Below are positions 8,245-17,080 of a DNA stretch of 64,000 nt, piece by piece; positions within the stretch are counted from its first letter, which is position 1; the number at the start of each line of letters is the position of its first letter. The position numbers were made by a program, and so were the translations under genes. The stretch is taken from assembly GCA_910585615.1 (NCBI GenBank), contig CAJUFO010000002.1, positions 1 through 64,000 on the forward strand, given 5' to 3'. The notes under the pieces were generated by a model that was given only the letters and a program-made list of their open reading frames with translations, did no database searches and was not told where the DNA came from. Source of the stretch: an uncultured Acetatifactor sp. Lineage in GTDB: Bacteria > Bacillota > Clostridia > Lachnospirales > Lachnospiraceae.

Positions 8245-8649
8245 ATGAAGACACGAAAGATGAGGAACTTTAGGAAAGCTATGGTGGCAGGTGCTACCGC
8301 GTTTTTGATGTTTGCAGAGTCCGTCACGGCGTTTGCATGTCCCGCAGAGCCCCACGACGAGACAGCCTGCGCATGCGGCGAGGAGCATGGGGCGGTTGTC
8401 CTGTATGATGAGCAGTTTGTGGATGAAGAGGGGAATATTACTCCGGCGAGTGGGATTGAGGGGAGAGTAATCTGCTTTAAGCATGATATTATTTCGGGGT
8501 ATTACCAGACGCATGTAAAAAATGACAAGGGTGGATGTACAGTTAAAACGTACGAAGGTACACAGTGTATATATTGTAATACGATTTGGCTAGGTGATTT
8601 ATATGAGGTAGCTGAGTACGTTAAATGTCCGCATGCTAATGTTAAATAA
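8245..8649 (+). CDS. Secreted Cys-containing protein, paralogue of the M56 sensor domain
   Basis: ATG at 8245 gives 134 residues. A basic start (KTRKMRNFRKAM), a hydrophobic core and an AFA cleavage-type site near residue 30 form a signal peptide or anchor. The mature part is Cys-rich and includes CIYCNTIW, a CxxC pair, and a final Cys-Pro-His. It aligns end to end with the C-terminal ~130 residues of the M56 protein at 8854-10206, including the membrane segment (FAESVTAFA against FLDSLTALA), LYDEQFV, the CxxC and the terminal Cys. It is therefore a free-standing duplicate of that extracellular sensor domain, possibly a decoy, ligand partner or truncated remnant. Confidence 0.6.
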   Translation: MKTRKMRNFRKAMVAGATAFLMFAESVTAFACPAEPHDETACACGEEHGAVVLYDEQFVDEEGNITPASGIEGRVICFKHDIISGYYQTHVKNDKGGCTVKTYEGTQCIYCNTIWLGDLYEVAEYVKCPHANVK

Positions 8650-8853
8650 AGACTAAAATAGTAGGAATGATAGTATGGAAAAAGAAAATTAAGGTATAAA
8701 AATGTAGTATAAAAGCCTTGATATTGATATAAGCTATTAAGATTGTTTACCGCAGTTGTCGATAACATGACATAGGCAAGTAAAGCAGATTATCAAGAAG
8801 GTATGATATTGGCGGCTTCTGCATTAGGAGGCCGCTGATTTATTAGAATATAC

Positions 8854-10206
8854 ATGGAGAAAAGAAAAACAAAGATGAAATACTTATTGCTGATGACATT
8901 TTCTGGAAGTGGTCTTTTGGTCGGATATCTTTGCTGGGAAAAACTATTGGGTAAATCGTTGACTCAGTGCATGAAATACAGGGCGCTGATGATTGTAATG
9001 CTGGTTTATGTGATGCCGTGGGCGGGGCTCAGAGAAGGATATAGAAGTATTTTTGGCCCTTTCTGGCGCATGGGAGCAATTGCTGCGGCTAAGGGAATAG
9101 TGAATGCTGCAGATATTAAGACAGAGGAGTCTGTTTATCAAACAGAGGAATATCAATTATGGATGCTGGTGCTGGCAATATGGTTTGCAATTGCAATAGG
9201 GATTATGCTTGTCCGAATAGCGAGATATATAGCAAAGAGAAATGCTCTTCATGCCTTAGCAATCGAATGTGGGGATAAAGATTTAGAGAAGGCAATGGCT
9301 TGCGTACGAGAATCATGTCAATATAAATGCAAACCGGAAGTTGCCTGGACAAGGGTTGATAACGAGACTTTTACACTTGGTATCTTAAAACCAATAATTT
9401 TTCTACAGAAGAAATATGATAAAAAAGAGCTTTACTGGATTTTGAAGCACGAAATGACGCATATTGTCAGAAAGGATTTGCTAGTAAAGTTATTCCTAGA
9501 ATTTGTTTGCTGTTTGCATTGGTTCAATCCATTTATATATCTTCTAGAGCAGAAGATAAGGTTTTTATGCGAGACATCCTGTGACGAGTTTGTAATTAAA
9601 GGCTGTACGGAAGAAGAATGTAGAGTATATATGGCGCTATTAGATGAAAACAAGGGCGGGAACAAATTGAGGATTCCGTTTAGTAGTGCACTTAAGGATA
9701 GTGATGAAGAGATTGAGAAACGAATAGCGTTGATGAAGGGACGAAGAAATATAAAGCATAGAGAGAAGATTATTGCTATAGGTGTATTTGGATTATTAGT
9801 ATTTTTGGATTCACTGACTGCATTGGCGTATCCAAAAGTGTATCATGTTAAGAATGCAGTTACAGAAGCAGCTGAAGATTCTCTTGGTGGAGGTAATTTC
9901 TGGATAAATGATTGTACAGAAGATGGATATGGTATATTTTCGGACACGATACTATATGATGAACAGTTTGTCGGAGATGATGACCAAATCTATCCAACGG
10001 ATTTTAGTAATGAAACGAAAGTGTGCTCTTTGCATGTCAAGATGCCAGGTGTTGTTCAGATGCATGTTAAAGACGGAGCTGCTGGCTGTATAATAGAAAT
10101 TTACGAAGCCAGCAGATGTGCGAAATGCGGCATGGTGTGGAAAGGTGAATTGCTTTATAAAGTTCGTAAAGACCTTTGTGTCCATCAAACTGTTTCTGTA
10201 GAGTGA
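8854..10206 (+). CDS. M56-family (BlaR1-type) membrane metallopeptidase with a novel sensor domain
   Basis: A 450-residue protein with N-terminal membrane helices. The cytosolic gluzincin domain has HEMTH at 199-203 and a downstream ExxCDE segment (about 240-245) supplying the third zinc ligand. A further helix lies at about 308-325, followed by an extracellular C-terminal domain of about 120 residues. BlaR1 normally ends in a ~260-residue penicillin-binding domain; here it is replaced by a small domain with LYDEQFV and a CxxC pair, shared with the upstream secreted protein. It probably senses an envelope signal and relieves BlaI repression. It is clearly more AT-rich than the glycan genes, suggesting separate ancestry. 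ATG at 8875 is an alternative start. Confidence 0.8.
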   Translation: MEKRKTKMKYLLLMTFSGSGLLVGYLCWEKLLGKSLTQCMKYRALMIVMLVYVMPWAGLREGYRSIFGPFWRMGAIAAAKGIVNAADIKTEESVYQTEEYQLWMLVLAIWFAIAIGIMLVRIARYIAKRNALHALAIECGDKDLEKAMACVRESCQYKCKPEVAWTRVDNETFTLGILKPIIFLQKKYDKKELYWILKHEMTHIVRKDLLVKLFLEFVCCLHWFNPFIYLLEQKIRFLCETSCDEFVIKGCTEEECRVYMALLDENKGGNKLRIPFSSALKDSDEEIEKRIALMKGRRNIKHREKIIAIGVFGLLVFLDSLTALAYPKVYHVKNAVTEAAEDSLGGGNFWINDCTEDGYGIFSDTILYDEQFVGDDDQIYPTDFSNETKVCSLHVKMPGVVQMHVKDGAAGCIIEIYEASRCAKCGMVWKGELLYKVRKDLCVHQTVSVE

Positions 10207-10680
10207 ACAGACACGAAAATAGCTAAAAGTATCCTACTGTCAACATTTGTCGATAAGTTTTACTTTACAAGAAGTCAATGATGTCTTATAATAACAACAT
10301 AAAAGGGGAATTGAGAACAGTGGCATTAGCTTCGGCGAAGCCGCTGTTTTCACATATGGGTATCATGGGTATTCCGAAATCCAATAGAAGTTCCTTCAAT
10401 CTGCCAGAAACCCATTAAGCCTTAATAGACGAAAGACGCCATGCCTACCTTAAACCCCCACTTACTGATTCGTAACCGCTCTAAAATATCATTCCCCTCC
10501 GCAAAATCCGCGTAATTCACTCCTAATCCCACGCTCCACACCAATTTAGTGTATAATTATTATTGGCAGAGGGAGGGAGCAGACTAAAAATAAAAGGGAA
10601 GCAGAGAAAATCCACACTTCCCAAACATGCAGAAATCCTTTATGATGTTAACGACGAAGAAAACAAAAGAAGGAGACTGC
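10207..10680. other. 474-nt intergenic region with a stem-loop; left flank of the ISLre2 element
   Basis: It contains TTGTCGATAA (10247-10256) and a stem-loop CAGTGGC...GCCGCTG (10318-10346, one G-T pair) followed by four T. A similar TTGTCGATAA (8756-8765) plus GCGGC...GCCGC stem (8812-8835) lies ahead of the M56 gene. From about 10550 a TATAAT and a purine-rich stretch probably belong to the insertion element. No gene is supported. Confidence 0.45.
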
Positions 10681-12225
10681 ATGATGAAGACTATTGTAGA
10701 GGAAAAACTGGTATCATTCAAGACCCTGGAGCAAAAAATCTATAAATATATATGCACCTATGGAGCAGAGCTTACGCGGATAGTGCTGGAGAAGTATGAT
10801 GACGAGCTGGCAGAAGGAAGGGACAGGAGAGCATACCGCGACAAAGGGAAGCGTGGGACAACCATAAAGACGGTATATGGGGAGGTGTGCTATTCCCGGA
10901 GGGTATATGAGAAGAGGGAGGAAGGAGGGGAAAAAAGATATGTGTACCTTCTGGACGAGGCGATGCAGATGGAGAAGATAGGGCTGCTGTCGGCAAACCT
11001 GGCAGAGAAGATAGCCATGACGGCGGCGGAGAGCCCCTACCGGGTGACGGCCGAGACGATAAGCAGCACCTGCGGCCAGAGCATGGGCCATGGAGGGGCA
11101 TGGAACCTGGTGCAGCGCCTTGGGGAAAGGATCAGCAAGGAAGAGGCCTATGCGGTAAGGCAGATGGAGGCCGGGGAGGCGGCAGGGAAAGAGGTGCTGC
11201 CGGTGCTGTTCGAGGAGATGGACGGGGTATGGCTGTCCATGCAGGGCGAAAGACACCAGAAGATGAAGAAACAGGAAATGAAAGTGTTCACGATGTACGA
11301 GGGGTGGAAAGCGGAGGACGGGGGCCGCAGCAGCCTGGTGAACAAGACGATGCTTGCAGGGATGGAGAAGAGCGGCGGGTTCCATGCAAAGAGGGAGGCA
11401 TTGATAGAAAAGAGGTACGCGGCAGACGAGATCGTGCAGCGCGTGCTGAACGGGGACGGCGGGGGCTGGGTGAAGGAGCCGTATGACCCGGAGGCGATCG
11501 TGCAGCTGGACAGGTACCATGTGTACCAGGAAATCCTGCGCAAGATCGGGGACAAAAAGGCGCAGAAGGAGATCCGGGAGCTGTTCGACAGCGAAAAGCC
11601 GGATGAGATGCTGGATTATATAAAAGCCTATGCCGACAGCGTGGCGGGCGATGAAAAGACGGACAACCGCAGGAAGAAGGCCCTGGAGCTGTATAGATAC
11701 CTGCACAACAACAGGGAGGGCCTGATCCCCTGGCAGAAGCGTGGGATAGAGATACCGGCACCGCCGGAAGGAATCGTGTACAAAGGGATGGGGGTGCAGG
11801 AAAGCCAGAACTGTACAGTGATAACGTTGCGGATGAAGCACCGGAGGATGCGCTGGTCGGTAAACGGCGCGAACAACATGGCGAAGATACTGTACCGGAA
11901 GGAGAACCGGGAGCTGGCCGAAACGATAGAGAGGTATACAGATGGGTTCCTCCCCATATCCGGGATGGAGGATGCCGTCAAGATACTGAGCGCTGCGAAA
12001 GCACCAAAGAAGGAAGGGAAAGGGAACCCTTATGTGGACAGGATGGGCGGCCACATGTCTCTGCTGGATGCAATGCGGACAGCATCCAGAAAGGCATTCA
12101 TAGCAGCTTTCGTTGATTGAAAAGTAAAACAAGTCTATATCAGAAATGCAAACTGAATTATCAGAAAACAGCAAAAAATGTCGGACATCTACAAAAAAGA
12201 GAAAAGTGCCAATTAGGACTTGACA
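10560..12225 (+). mobile_element. ISLre2-family insertion element (ends approximate)
   Basis: One full-length transposase gene (10681-12120) with about 100 nt of flank on each side. ATTGGCA occurs near both outer ends in inverted orientation (about 10562 on the plus strand; about 12215 as GCCAATT), but I could not define full terminal repeats or a target duplication, so the borders are estimates. It separates the regulatory island from the glf operon. Confidence 0.55.
10681..12120 (+). CDS. ISLre2-family transposase (UPF0236)
   Basis: A 479-residue protein from ATG at 10681 (AAGGAGACTGC upstream). It has the UPF0236/ISLre2 layout: an N-terminal Lys/Arg-rich region with YRDKGKRGTTIKTVYGEV, then VLFEEMDGVWLSMQGER (the first acidic region of the catalytic core), then VQLDRYHVYQEI (second Asp plus His), and a C-terminal KHRRMRWSVNGANNMAKI segment. 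The length matches full-size family members and no frameshift is seen, so it may be active. The transposase reads toward glf but is unlikely to drive it, because glf has its own promoter. Confidence 0.88.
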   Translation: MMKTIVEEKLVSFKTLEQKIYKYICTYGAELTRIVLEKYDDELAEGRDRRAYRDKGKRGTTIKTVYGEVCYSRRVYEKREEGGEKRYVYLLDEAMQMEKIGLLSANLAEKIAMTAAESPYRVTAETISSTCGQSMGHGGAWNLVQRLGERISKEEAYAVRQMEAGEAAGKEVLPVLFEEMDGVWLSMQGERHQKMKKQEMKVFTMYEGWKAEDGGRSSLVNKTMLAGMEKSGGFHAKREALIEKRYAADEIVQRVLNGDGGGWVKEPYDPEAIVQLDRYHVYQEILRKIGDKKAQKEIRELFDSEKPDEMLDYIKAYADSVAGDEKTDNRRKKALELYRYLHNNREGLIPWQKRGIEIPAPPEGIVYKGMGVQESQNCTVITLRMKHRRMRWSVNGANNMAKILYRKENRELAETIERYTDGFLPISGMEDAVKILSAAKAPKKEGKGNPYVDRMGGHMSLLDAMRTASRKAFIAAFVD

Positions 12226-12246
12226 CATACCGCGCCAATTTTTAAG

Positions 12247-12403
12247 TTGGAAATCCCCCCACAATCTGCTATACTATAAAAAATACAGCACCAAGGCTAA
12301 CGAAACGGAGCCAATTGCCCCAACCAAACCCCAATAAAAAGCAAACCAACCAAAAGTAAAACAAAAACCACCCCACAAAAACAAAAACTGGAGGAAAAAC
12401 GGA
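12247..12403 (+). promoter_or_regulatory. Promoter and long A/C-rich leader of the glf operon
   Basis: TTGGAA (12247-12252), 17 nt, TATACT (12270-12275). The leader of roughly 120 nt is almost free of T and low in G (long runs of A, AAC, CCA), so it should be unstructured, and it ends in TGGAGG ahead of the ATG at 12404. This looks like the main promoter for the forward operon 12404-25939. Confidence 0.6.
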
Positions 12404-13519
12404 ATGAAATACGACTACCTAATCGTCGGTGCCGGCCTGTTCGGCGCGGTCTTCGCCCAGGAGGCCAAGAAAAAGGGAAAAAAATGCCTGGTAGTGGAAC
12501 GGCGCAACCATATAGCCGGAAATGTCTACTGCGAGGAAATTCACGGCATCCAGGTGCACAGATACGGTGCCCACATCTTCCATACCTCAGACAGAAAGAT
12601 ATGGGACTACATATGCCGGTTCGCGGAATTCAACCATTATATCAACTCCCCGGTGGCGCGCTACAAAGATGAGCTCTACAACCTGCCCTTCAATATGAAC
12701 ACCTTCAGCAGAATGTGGGGAATTGCCACGCCCGGGGAGGCGCAGGACATCATCGCGTCCCAGATTGCCGATCTGGGCATCACGGAGCCCAAGAACCTGG
12801 AGGAACAGGCGCTCTCCCTGGTGGGTCGGGATGTATATGAGAAGCTGATTAAAGGGTATACTGAAAAGCAGTGGGGACGGGACTGCCGGGACCTTCCGGC
12901 CTTCATCATCAAGCGTCTGCCCCTGCGCTTTACCTATGACAACAATTACTTCAATGACAGATTCCAGGGCATCCCCATAGGAGGCTACACCCGGCTGGTG
13001 GAGAGGCTCTTGGACGGCACGGAGGTGCGCCTGAACGTGGATTATCTGGAGCACAGGGGGGAATTGGACCCGCTGGCGGATAAAATCATCTACACCGGAA
13101 TGATCGATCAGTTCTACGACTATGAGCTGGGCGTCCTCCAGTACCGCAGCGTGCGCTTCGAGACAGAGGAGCTGGACATGGAGAATTTCCAGGGCAACGC
13201 GGTAGTGAACTATACGGAGCGGGAGGTTCCCTATACCAGAATCATCGAGCACAAGCATTTTGAGTTCGGCAAGCAGCCCACCACCATCATTTCGAGAGAA
13301 TACTCCAGCGAATGGAAGCGGGGCGACGAGCCCTATTATCCGGTGAACGATGCCCGGAACAATGCCCTGTATGAACAATACAGGGAAAAAGCCCAGAGCG
13401 GCACCAAGGTGGTCTTCGGCGGCAGGCTGGGGGGATATAAGTATTACGACATGGACAAGGTGATAGCCGCGGCGCTGGAGCTGTGCGATTCAGAACTGAG
13501 ACAGGAGGAGGGCAAATGA
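12404..13519 (+). CDS. glf: UDP-galactopyranose mutase
   Basis: Flavoenzyme of 371 residues that interconverts UDP-galactopyranose and UDP-galactofuranose, giving the Galf donor. The FAD-binding GAGLFGAVFA lies at 8-17, and the family sequences RRNHIAGNVYCE, VHRYGAHIFHTS and YTEKQWGRD follow in order, ending with FGGRLGGYKYYDMD. Length is normal. It is the first gene behind the promoter at 12247, with TGGAGG before the ATG, and its stop overlaps the manC start (ATGA, 13516-13519). Confidence 0.95.
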   Translation: MKYDYLIVGAGLFGAVFAQEAKKKGKKCLVVERRNHIAGNVYCEEIHGIQVHRYGAHIFHTSDRKIWDYICRFAEFNHYINSPVARYKDELYNLPFNMNTFSRMWGIATPGEAQDIIASQIADLGITEPKNLEEQALSLVGRDVYEKLIKGYTEKQWGRDCRDLPAFIIKRLPLRFTYDNNYFNDRFQGIPIGGYTRLVERLLDGTEVRLNVDYLEHRGELDPLADKIIYTGMIDQFYDYELGVLQYRSVRFETEELDMENFQGNAVVNYTEREVPYTRIIEHKHFEFGKQPTTIISREYSSEWKRGDEPYYPVNDARNNALYEQYREKAQSGTKVVFGGRLGGYKYYDMDKVIAAALELCDSELRQEEGK

Positions 13520-14826
13520 ACATTATCTTATTATCCGGTGGAAGCGGGAAGCGCCTCTGGCCCCTGTCCAACGATATCCGATCCAAGCAGTTCATCCGCA
13601 TGCTCTCCGATGAAAAGGGAGGCTTCGAGTCCATGCTGGGCCGGGTCTACCGCCAGATTTCCGCGGTGGACGCCCAGGCGCGGATTACCATAGCCACCGG
13701 CAAGAAGCAGGTGAGCCTGATCAAGAACCAGTTGGGGGACAGGGTGAGCGTCTGCGTGGAGCCCTGCCGCAGGGACACTTTCCCTGCAATCTGCCTGGCT
13801 GCCAGTTTCCTGCGTGACGTACAGGGAGTGGGGGAGGACGAGGCCGTAGTGGTATGCCCGGTAGATCCTTACGTGGAGGCCTCCTACTTCGAAGCCCTTA
13901 AGGAAATGGCCGGGATGGCCCAGGGGGGCAGCGCGAACCTGTACCTGATGGGCATAGAGCCCACCTACCCCAGCGAGAAGTATGGCTACATCATTCCGAA
14001 ATCGGCGGAGCGGGTCAGCGGCGTGGACACCTTCCGGGAGAAGCCGGATGTGGCCACCGCGGAAAAGTACATCGCCCAGGGGGCGCTCTGGAACGGCGGC
14101 GTGTTCGCGTTCCGGCTGGGATACCTCCTCCGCAAGGCCCATGAGCGGCTGACATTTACAGACTACCAGGATTTGTACGCAAGGTATGCCGAGATGGAGA
14201 AAATCAGCTTCGACTATGCCTTGGCAGAGCGGGAAAAGGAGATTCGCGTGCTGCGCTTCGGCGGTCAGTGGAAGGATCTGGGCACATGGAACACCTTCTC
14301 CGAGGCCATGGCCGACAATGTGCTGGGCCGCGCGGCCCTGAATGAGACCTGTGAGAATACCCATGTGGTGAACGAGCTGAACATCCCCATCCTCTGTATG
14401 GGCTGCAGCGACATGGTGATTGCCGCCAGCAGCGATGGCATACTGATTTCGGACAAGGAGCAGAGCAGCTATATCAAGCCCTATGTGGAACAGATAGAGC
14501 AGCAGGTCATGTATGCGGAAAAGTCCTGGGGGAGCTTTACTGTCCTGGATGTGCAGGAGGACAGCCTGACCATCAAGATAGTCCTTCTGCCCGGACATGC
14601 CCTGCACTATCACAGCCACGAGCACCGTGACGAGGTGTGGACAGTGATGAGCGGCAGGGGAAAGGCCGTGATTGACGGAACGGAGAGGAAGGTAGGGCCC
14701 GGGGACGTGATTTCCATGCCGGCGGGGTGCAGGCATACCATATCTGCGGACAGCGAGCTGAAGGTTGTGGAGGTGCAGATCGGCAAGGATATCTCCGTGG
14801 AGGACAAATGCAAGCACGAGCTGTAA
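13516..14826 (+). CDS. manC: Mannose-1-phosphate guanylyltransferase, ManC type
   Basis: A 436-residue cytosolic enzyme making GDP-mannose from mannose-1-phosphate and GTP. The nucleotidyltransferase motif LSGGSGKRLWPLS lies at 5-17, followed by the KPD-containing FREKPD segment. A C-terminal cupin (HYHSHEHRDEVWTVMSGRG, then GDVISMPAGCRHTI) is of the type usually linked to mannose-6-phosphate isomerase activity. The start is ATG at 13516, coupled to the glf stop. The cupin makes a bifunctional ManC/AlgA-like enzyme possible. No GDP-mannose-modifying enzyme is visible in the window, so mannose is probably incorporated as such. Confidence 0.9.
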   Translation: MNIILLSGGSGKRLWPLSNDIRSKQFIRMLSDEKGGFESMLGRVYRQISAVDAQARITIATGKKQVSLIKNQLGDRVSVCVEPCRRDTFPAICLAASFLRDVQGVGEDEAVVVCPVDPYVEASYFEALKEMAGMAQGGSANLYLMGIEPTYPSEKYGYIIPKSAERVSGVDTFREKPDVATAEKYIAQGALWNGGVFAFRLGYLLRKAHERLTFTDYQDLYARYAEMEKISFDYALAEREKEIRVLRFGGQWKDLGTWNTFSEAMADNVLGRAALNETCENTHVVNELNIPILCMGCSDMVIAASSDGILISDKEQSSYIKPYVEQIEQQVMYAEKSWGSFTVLDVQEDSLTIKIVLLPGHALHYHSHEHRDEVWTVMSGRGKAVIDGTERKVGPGDVISMPAGCRHTISADSELKVVEVQIGKDISVEDKCKHEL

Positions 14827-14917
14827 AATATTCGGCTAAAAATTGCCTTTTCAGGCATGATATGGTATGATAAGACACAGTAAGCCAGAGACAGGCTTGC
14901 CGTGAAGGAGACGGACT

Positions 14918-16111
14918 ATGGAACAGTTAGCGATTTTTGGCGGCACTCCGGTGCGGGAGACCCCGATCTTCTATGGCAGACAGTGCATAGAGGAGGACGA
15001 TATAGCGGCAGTGGCGGAGACGCTGAGAGACGATTTGATTACCTGCGGCCCGAAGGTGGCGGCTCTGGAGGAAAAGCTCTGCCAGGTCACAGGCGCGAAA
15101 TACACGGTGGTGGTGGCGAACGGCACAGCGGCCCTTCATCTGGCGGCGCTGGCGGCGGGCTTTCAGGAGGGGGATGAGGTGATCGTCAGCGCCATTACCT
15201 TTGCAGCCTCTTCCAACTGTGTGCTGTACTGCGGCGCCAAGCCCGTGTTCGCCGATATCAGGCCGGACACCTACAATATCGCCCCGGAGGCTGTGGAGAA
15301 GCTGATTACGCCGCGGACGAAGGGAATCGTGGCCGTGGACTTCACCGGACAGGCGGCGGAGTACGATGCACTCAGGGAAATCTGCAGGAAGCACGGCCTT
15401 GTCCTGATTGAGGACGCGGCCCACGCAATCGGTACGAAATACCGGGGACAGCCGGTGGGCAGCATTGCGGACATGACAGCTTTCAGCTTCCATCCGGTGA
15501 AGACCGTCACGGGAGGAGAGGGCGGCGCCATCACCACAAATGACGAGGGGCTGTACCGCCGCCTGATGCGTGTCCGCACCCATGGAATCACCCGCGTTCG
15601 GGAGGAGATGGCGCATCCCACGGATGCCGGATGGTACAATGAGCAGGTGGAACTGGGATACAATTACCGCATGACGGATTTCCAGGCGGCGCTGCTGTTG
15701 AGCCAACTGGGCAAGCTGCCCAGGTTCGCGGCCCGCAGGCGGGAAATCGTGAGGCGGTATGACGCCGTGTTCTCCCGGATGCCGGAGCTGGTGGTGCAGA
15801 GGGAGATTCCGGAATCCGATACGGTCAGACATCTCTATGTGCTGCGGCTGAACCCGGAGAAACTTACCTGTGACAGGCGCCAGTTCTTTGACGCGCTCTA
15901 TGCGGAGAATATCTGCCCGCAGGTCCATTATCTGCCGGTTTACTGGCATTCCTATTATGAAAAGCTGGGATATGAGAAGGGGCTGTGCCCCAATGCGGAG
16001 AAGTACTATGCGGAAGCCCTGAGCATTCCCCTGTATTATGGCCTTACGGATGAGGACGTGGAGGATGTCATCCGAGCCGTGAGGAAAGTGGTCGCATACT
16101 ATCGGAGATAG
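14918..16111 (+). CDS. pseC: UDP-4-amino-4,6-dideoxy-N-acetyl-L-altrosamine transaminase, PseC
   Basis: DegT/DnrJ/EryC1 PLP aminotransferase of 397 residues. PLP contacts are NGTAALH (69-75) and EDAAHAIG (165-172), and the Schiff-base lysine is Lys195 in SFHPVKTVTGGEGG. The phrase HPVKTVTGGEGG and the opening IFGGTPVRETP-type N-terminus fit PseC better than other family members. It aminates the 4-keto product of PseB at C4. Third gene of the glf operon, about 90 nt after manC. A generic UDP-4-keto-sugar aminotransferase is the alternative, but pseB, pseG and pseI are all in the window. Confidence 0.85.
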   Translation: MEQLAIFGGTPVRETPIFYGRQCIEEDDIAAVAETLRDDLITCGPKVAALEEKLCQVTGAKYTVVVANGTAALHLAALAAGFQEGDEVIVSAITFAASSNCVLYCGAKPVFADIRPDTYNIAPEAVEKLITPRTKGIVAVDFTGQAAEYDALREICRKHGLVLIEDAAHAIGTKYRGQPVGSIADMTAFSFHPVKTVTGGEGGAITTNDEGLYRRLMRVRTHGITRVREEMAHPTDAGWYNEQVELGYNYRMTDFQAALLLSQLGKLPRFAARRREIVRRYDAVFSRMPELVVQREIPESDTVRHLYVLRLNPEKLTCDRRQFFDALYAENICPQVHYLPVYWHSYYEKLGYEKGLCPNAEKYYAEALSIPLYYGLTDEDVEDVIRAVRKVVAYYRR

Positions 16112-16144
16112 ATAGGACATCTTGATACGAAAGGACAGCGGACG

Positions 16145-17080
16145 ATGGACAAGATAGCTGTATTGATTCCCTGCTATAACGAGGAACAGACGATCGCCAA
16201 GGTGGTGGGCGATGTCAGGGAGGCCTTGCCTGAGGCCACGGTCTATGTCTATGACAACAATTCCACCGACAGGACGGTGGAGCTGGCCAGGGCCCGGGGG
16301 GCGGTGATACGCTATGAGCACAAGCAGGGCAAGGGGAACGTGATTCGGAGGATGTTCCGGGAAATCGACGCCCAGTGCTATCTGATGATTGACGGGGACG
16401 ATACCTATCCGCTGAACTGCGCCAGAGAGATGGCGGATCAGGTCTTGGAGCACGGCGCGGACATGGTGGTGGGCGACAGGCTTTCCTCCACATATTTTAC
16501 AGAGAACAAGCGCCCTTTCCACAATTTTGGAAACAGCCTCATGCGCGCGGGGATAAACGGGCTGTTCCGCACGGACATCAAGGACATCATGACGGGCTAC
16601 AGGGCCTTCAGCTATGAGTTCGTGAAGACTTTTCCTGTGTTTTCCAAAGGGTTTGAGATAGAGACGGAGATGACCATCCACGCGGTGAACTACAATATGC
16701 AGGTGGAGAACGTGGTGGTGGAGTACCGGGACAGGCCGGAGGGCAGCGTGTCGAAGCTGAACACTTACAGCGACGGGTTTCGGGTCATCCGGAAGATGCT
16801 GCAGCTGTACCGGAATTACAGGCCCGCCCGCTTTTTCGGGGCCTTCTGTCTGCTTCTGGTGGCGGCGGCAGTGGTGCTCATGCTTCCGATTTTCAGGGAA
16901 TACCTGGCCACAGGGCTGGTGCCCCGCTTCCCCACGCTGATTGTCTGCGGGTTCATGGTCCTGGCGGGAATCCAGTCCTTCTTTGCCGGCATGATTTTGG
17001 AGGTTCTGGCGGCGAAGGACAAGCGTGACTTTGAATACCGCCTGATCAGTGTCAGCGCTGAGAAGAGAAAGAAGGCCTAG
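16145..17080 (+). CDS. GT2 glycosyltransferase, polyprenyl-phosphate sugar synthase type
   Basis: A 311-residue protein. A GT-A domain of the GT2/DPM1-like type fills residues 1-225 (AVLIPCYNEEQTIAKVV, DNNSTD, and the metal-binding DGDDT at about 81-85). Two hydrophobic helices follow (about 236-255 and 265-285). This layout is typical of enzymes that load a sugar onto undecaprenyl phosphate at the inner face of the membrane. It precedes the FAD oxidoreductase with no gap. The donor sugar cannot be read from sequence. Confidence 0.8.
   Translation: MDKIAVLIPCYNEEQTIAKVVGDVREALPEATVYVYDNNSTDRTVELARARGAVIRYEHKQGKGNVIRRMFREIDAQCYLMIDGDDTYPLNCAREMADQVLEHGADMVVGDRLSSTYFTENKRPFHNFGNSLMRAGINGLFRTDIKDIMTGYRAFSYEFVKTFPVFSKGFEIETEMTIHAVNYNMQVENVVVEYRDRPEGSVSKLNTYSDGFRVIRKMLQLYRNYRPARFFGAFCLLLVAAAVVLMLPIFREYLATGLVPRFPTLIVCGFMVLAGIQSFFAGMILEVLAAKDKRDFEYRLISVSAEKRKKA

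Noticed and set aside
7892..8273. Open frames in the GC-rich gap after blaI (for example 7932-8273)
   Set aside because: No ribosome binding site, odd Arg/Gly-rich composition and no family. They overlap the signal-peptide gene at 8245, which has a better case.
10714..12264. 516-codon minus-strand frame opposite the ISLre2 transposase
   Set aside because: Mirror frame of a conserved transposase, His/Pro/Leu-rich with no motif.
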